In this document: piece by piece, positions 6,095-6,098 of the stretch
Layout of the letters: every line of letters starts with the position of its first letter
Position numbering within the stretch: the first letter of the stretch is position 1
Source of the DNA: Burkholderiaceae bacterium
GTDB lineage: Bacteria; Pseudomonadota; Gammaproteobacteria; Burkholderiales; Burkholderiaceae_C
Length of the DNA: 6,098 nt
Assembly: GCA_031256305.1 (NCBI GenBank)
Contig: JAIRQU010000116.1
Span: 1-6,098, forward strand
Reading direction: 5' to 3'
Program-made: the position numbers and the translations under genes
Notes under the pieces: generated by a model
Database searches by the model: none
Told to the model about the DNA's origin: nothing
Seen by the model: the letters and a program-made list of their open reading frames with translations, nothing else

Positions 6095-6098
6095 CTCC
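6095..6098 (-). promoter_or_regulatory. Ribosome binding site of the fumarylpyruvate hydrolase gene
   Basis: GGAG occupies the last four bases of the window, nine bases before the ATG at 6085. Any promoter, operator or upstream cistron such as gentisate 1,2-dioxygenase is outside the window. Confidence 0.65.

Overview
The window looks like a chromosomal segment of a high-G+C betaproteobacterium, most likely of the order Burkholderiales and possibly Comamonadaceae-like. The reasons are G/C-ending codons throughout, the style of the serine hydroxymethyltransferase sequence (for example the [10 protein letters not shown] stretch near residues 345-354), and a gentisate-route catabolic operon of the kind described in Polaromonas and Ralstonia. 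The taxonomic placement is recall-based inference, not a search result. Six protein-coding genes fill almost all of the 6.1 kb and the longest non-coding gap is 77 bp. No RNA gene, insertion sequence, CRISPR array or phage-like feature was seen.

Left part (1-1992, plus strand): two housekeeping genes, glyA (serine hydroxymethyltransferase, one-carbon metabolism) and nth (endonuclease III, base-excision repair), are separated by 41 bp and probably co-transcribed. Both are full length with their catalytic residues present.

Right part (2038-6085, minus strand): four genes run toward nth and look like one catabolic operon for 3-hydroxybenzoate by the gentisate pathway. In transcription order they are fumarylpyruvate hydrolase (nagK-like), glutathione-dependent maleylpyruvate isomerase (nagL-like), FAD-dependent 3-hydroxybenzoate 6-hydroxylase (nagX/xlnD/mhbM-like), and an aromatic acid:H+ symporter of the major facilitator superfamily (MFS). 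The inferred flow is: uptake of 3-hydroxybenzoate, para-hydroxylation to gentisate, ring cleavage to maleylpyruvate, isomerisation to fumarylpyruvate, and hydrolysis to fumarate plus pyruvate. The ring-cleaving gentisate 1,2-dioxygenase is the only enzyme missing. It, the promoter and any regulator are predicted to lie beyond the right edge, upstream of the hydrolase gene.

I do not see an undescribed system here. The second-look items are modest: a strong hairpin in the operon's longest internal gap just before the transporter gene, an alternating GC tract framed by an inverted repeat inside the isomerase gene, some unusual residues in the cofactor-binding part of GlyA, and the abutment of housekeeping and catabolic genes with no clear terminator between them.
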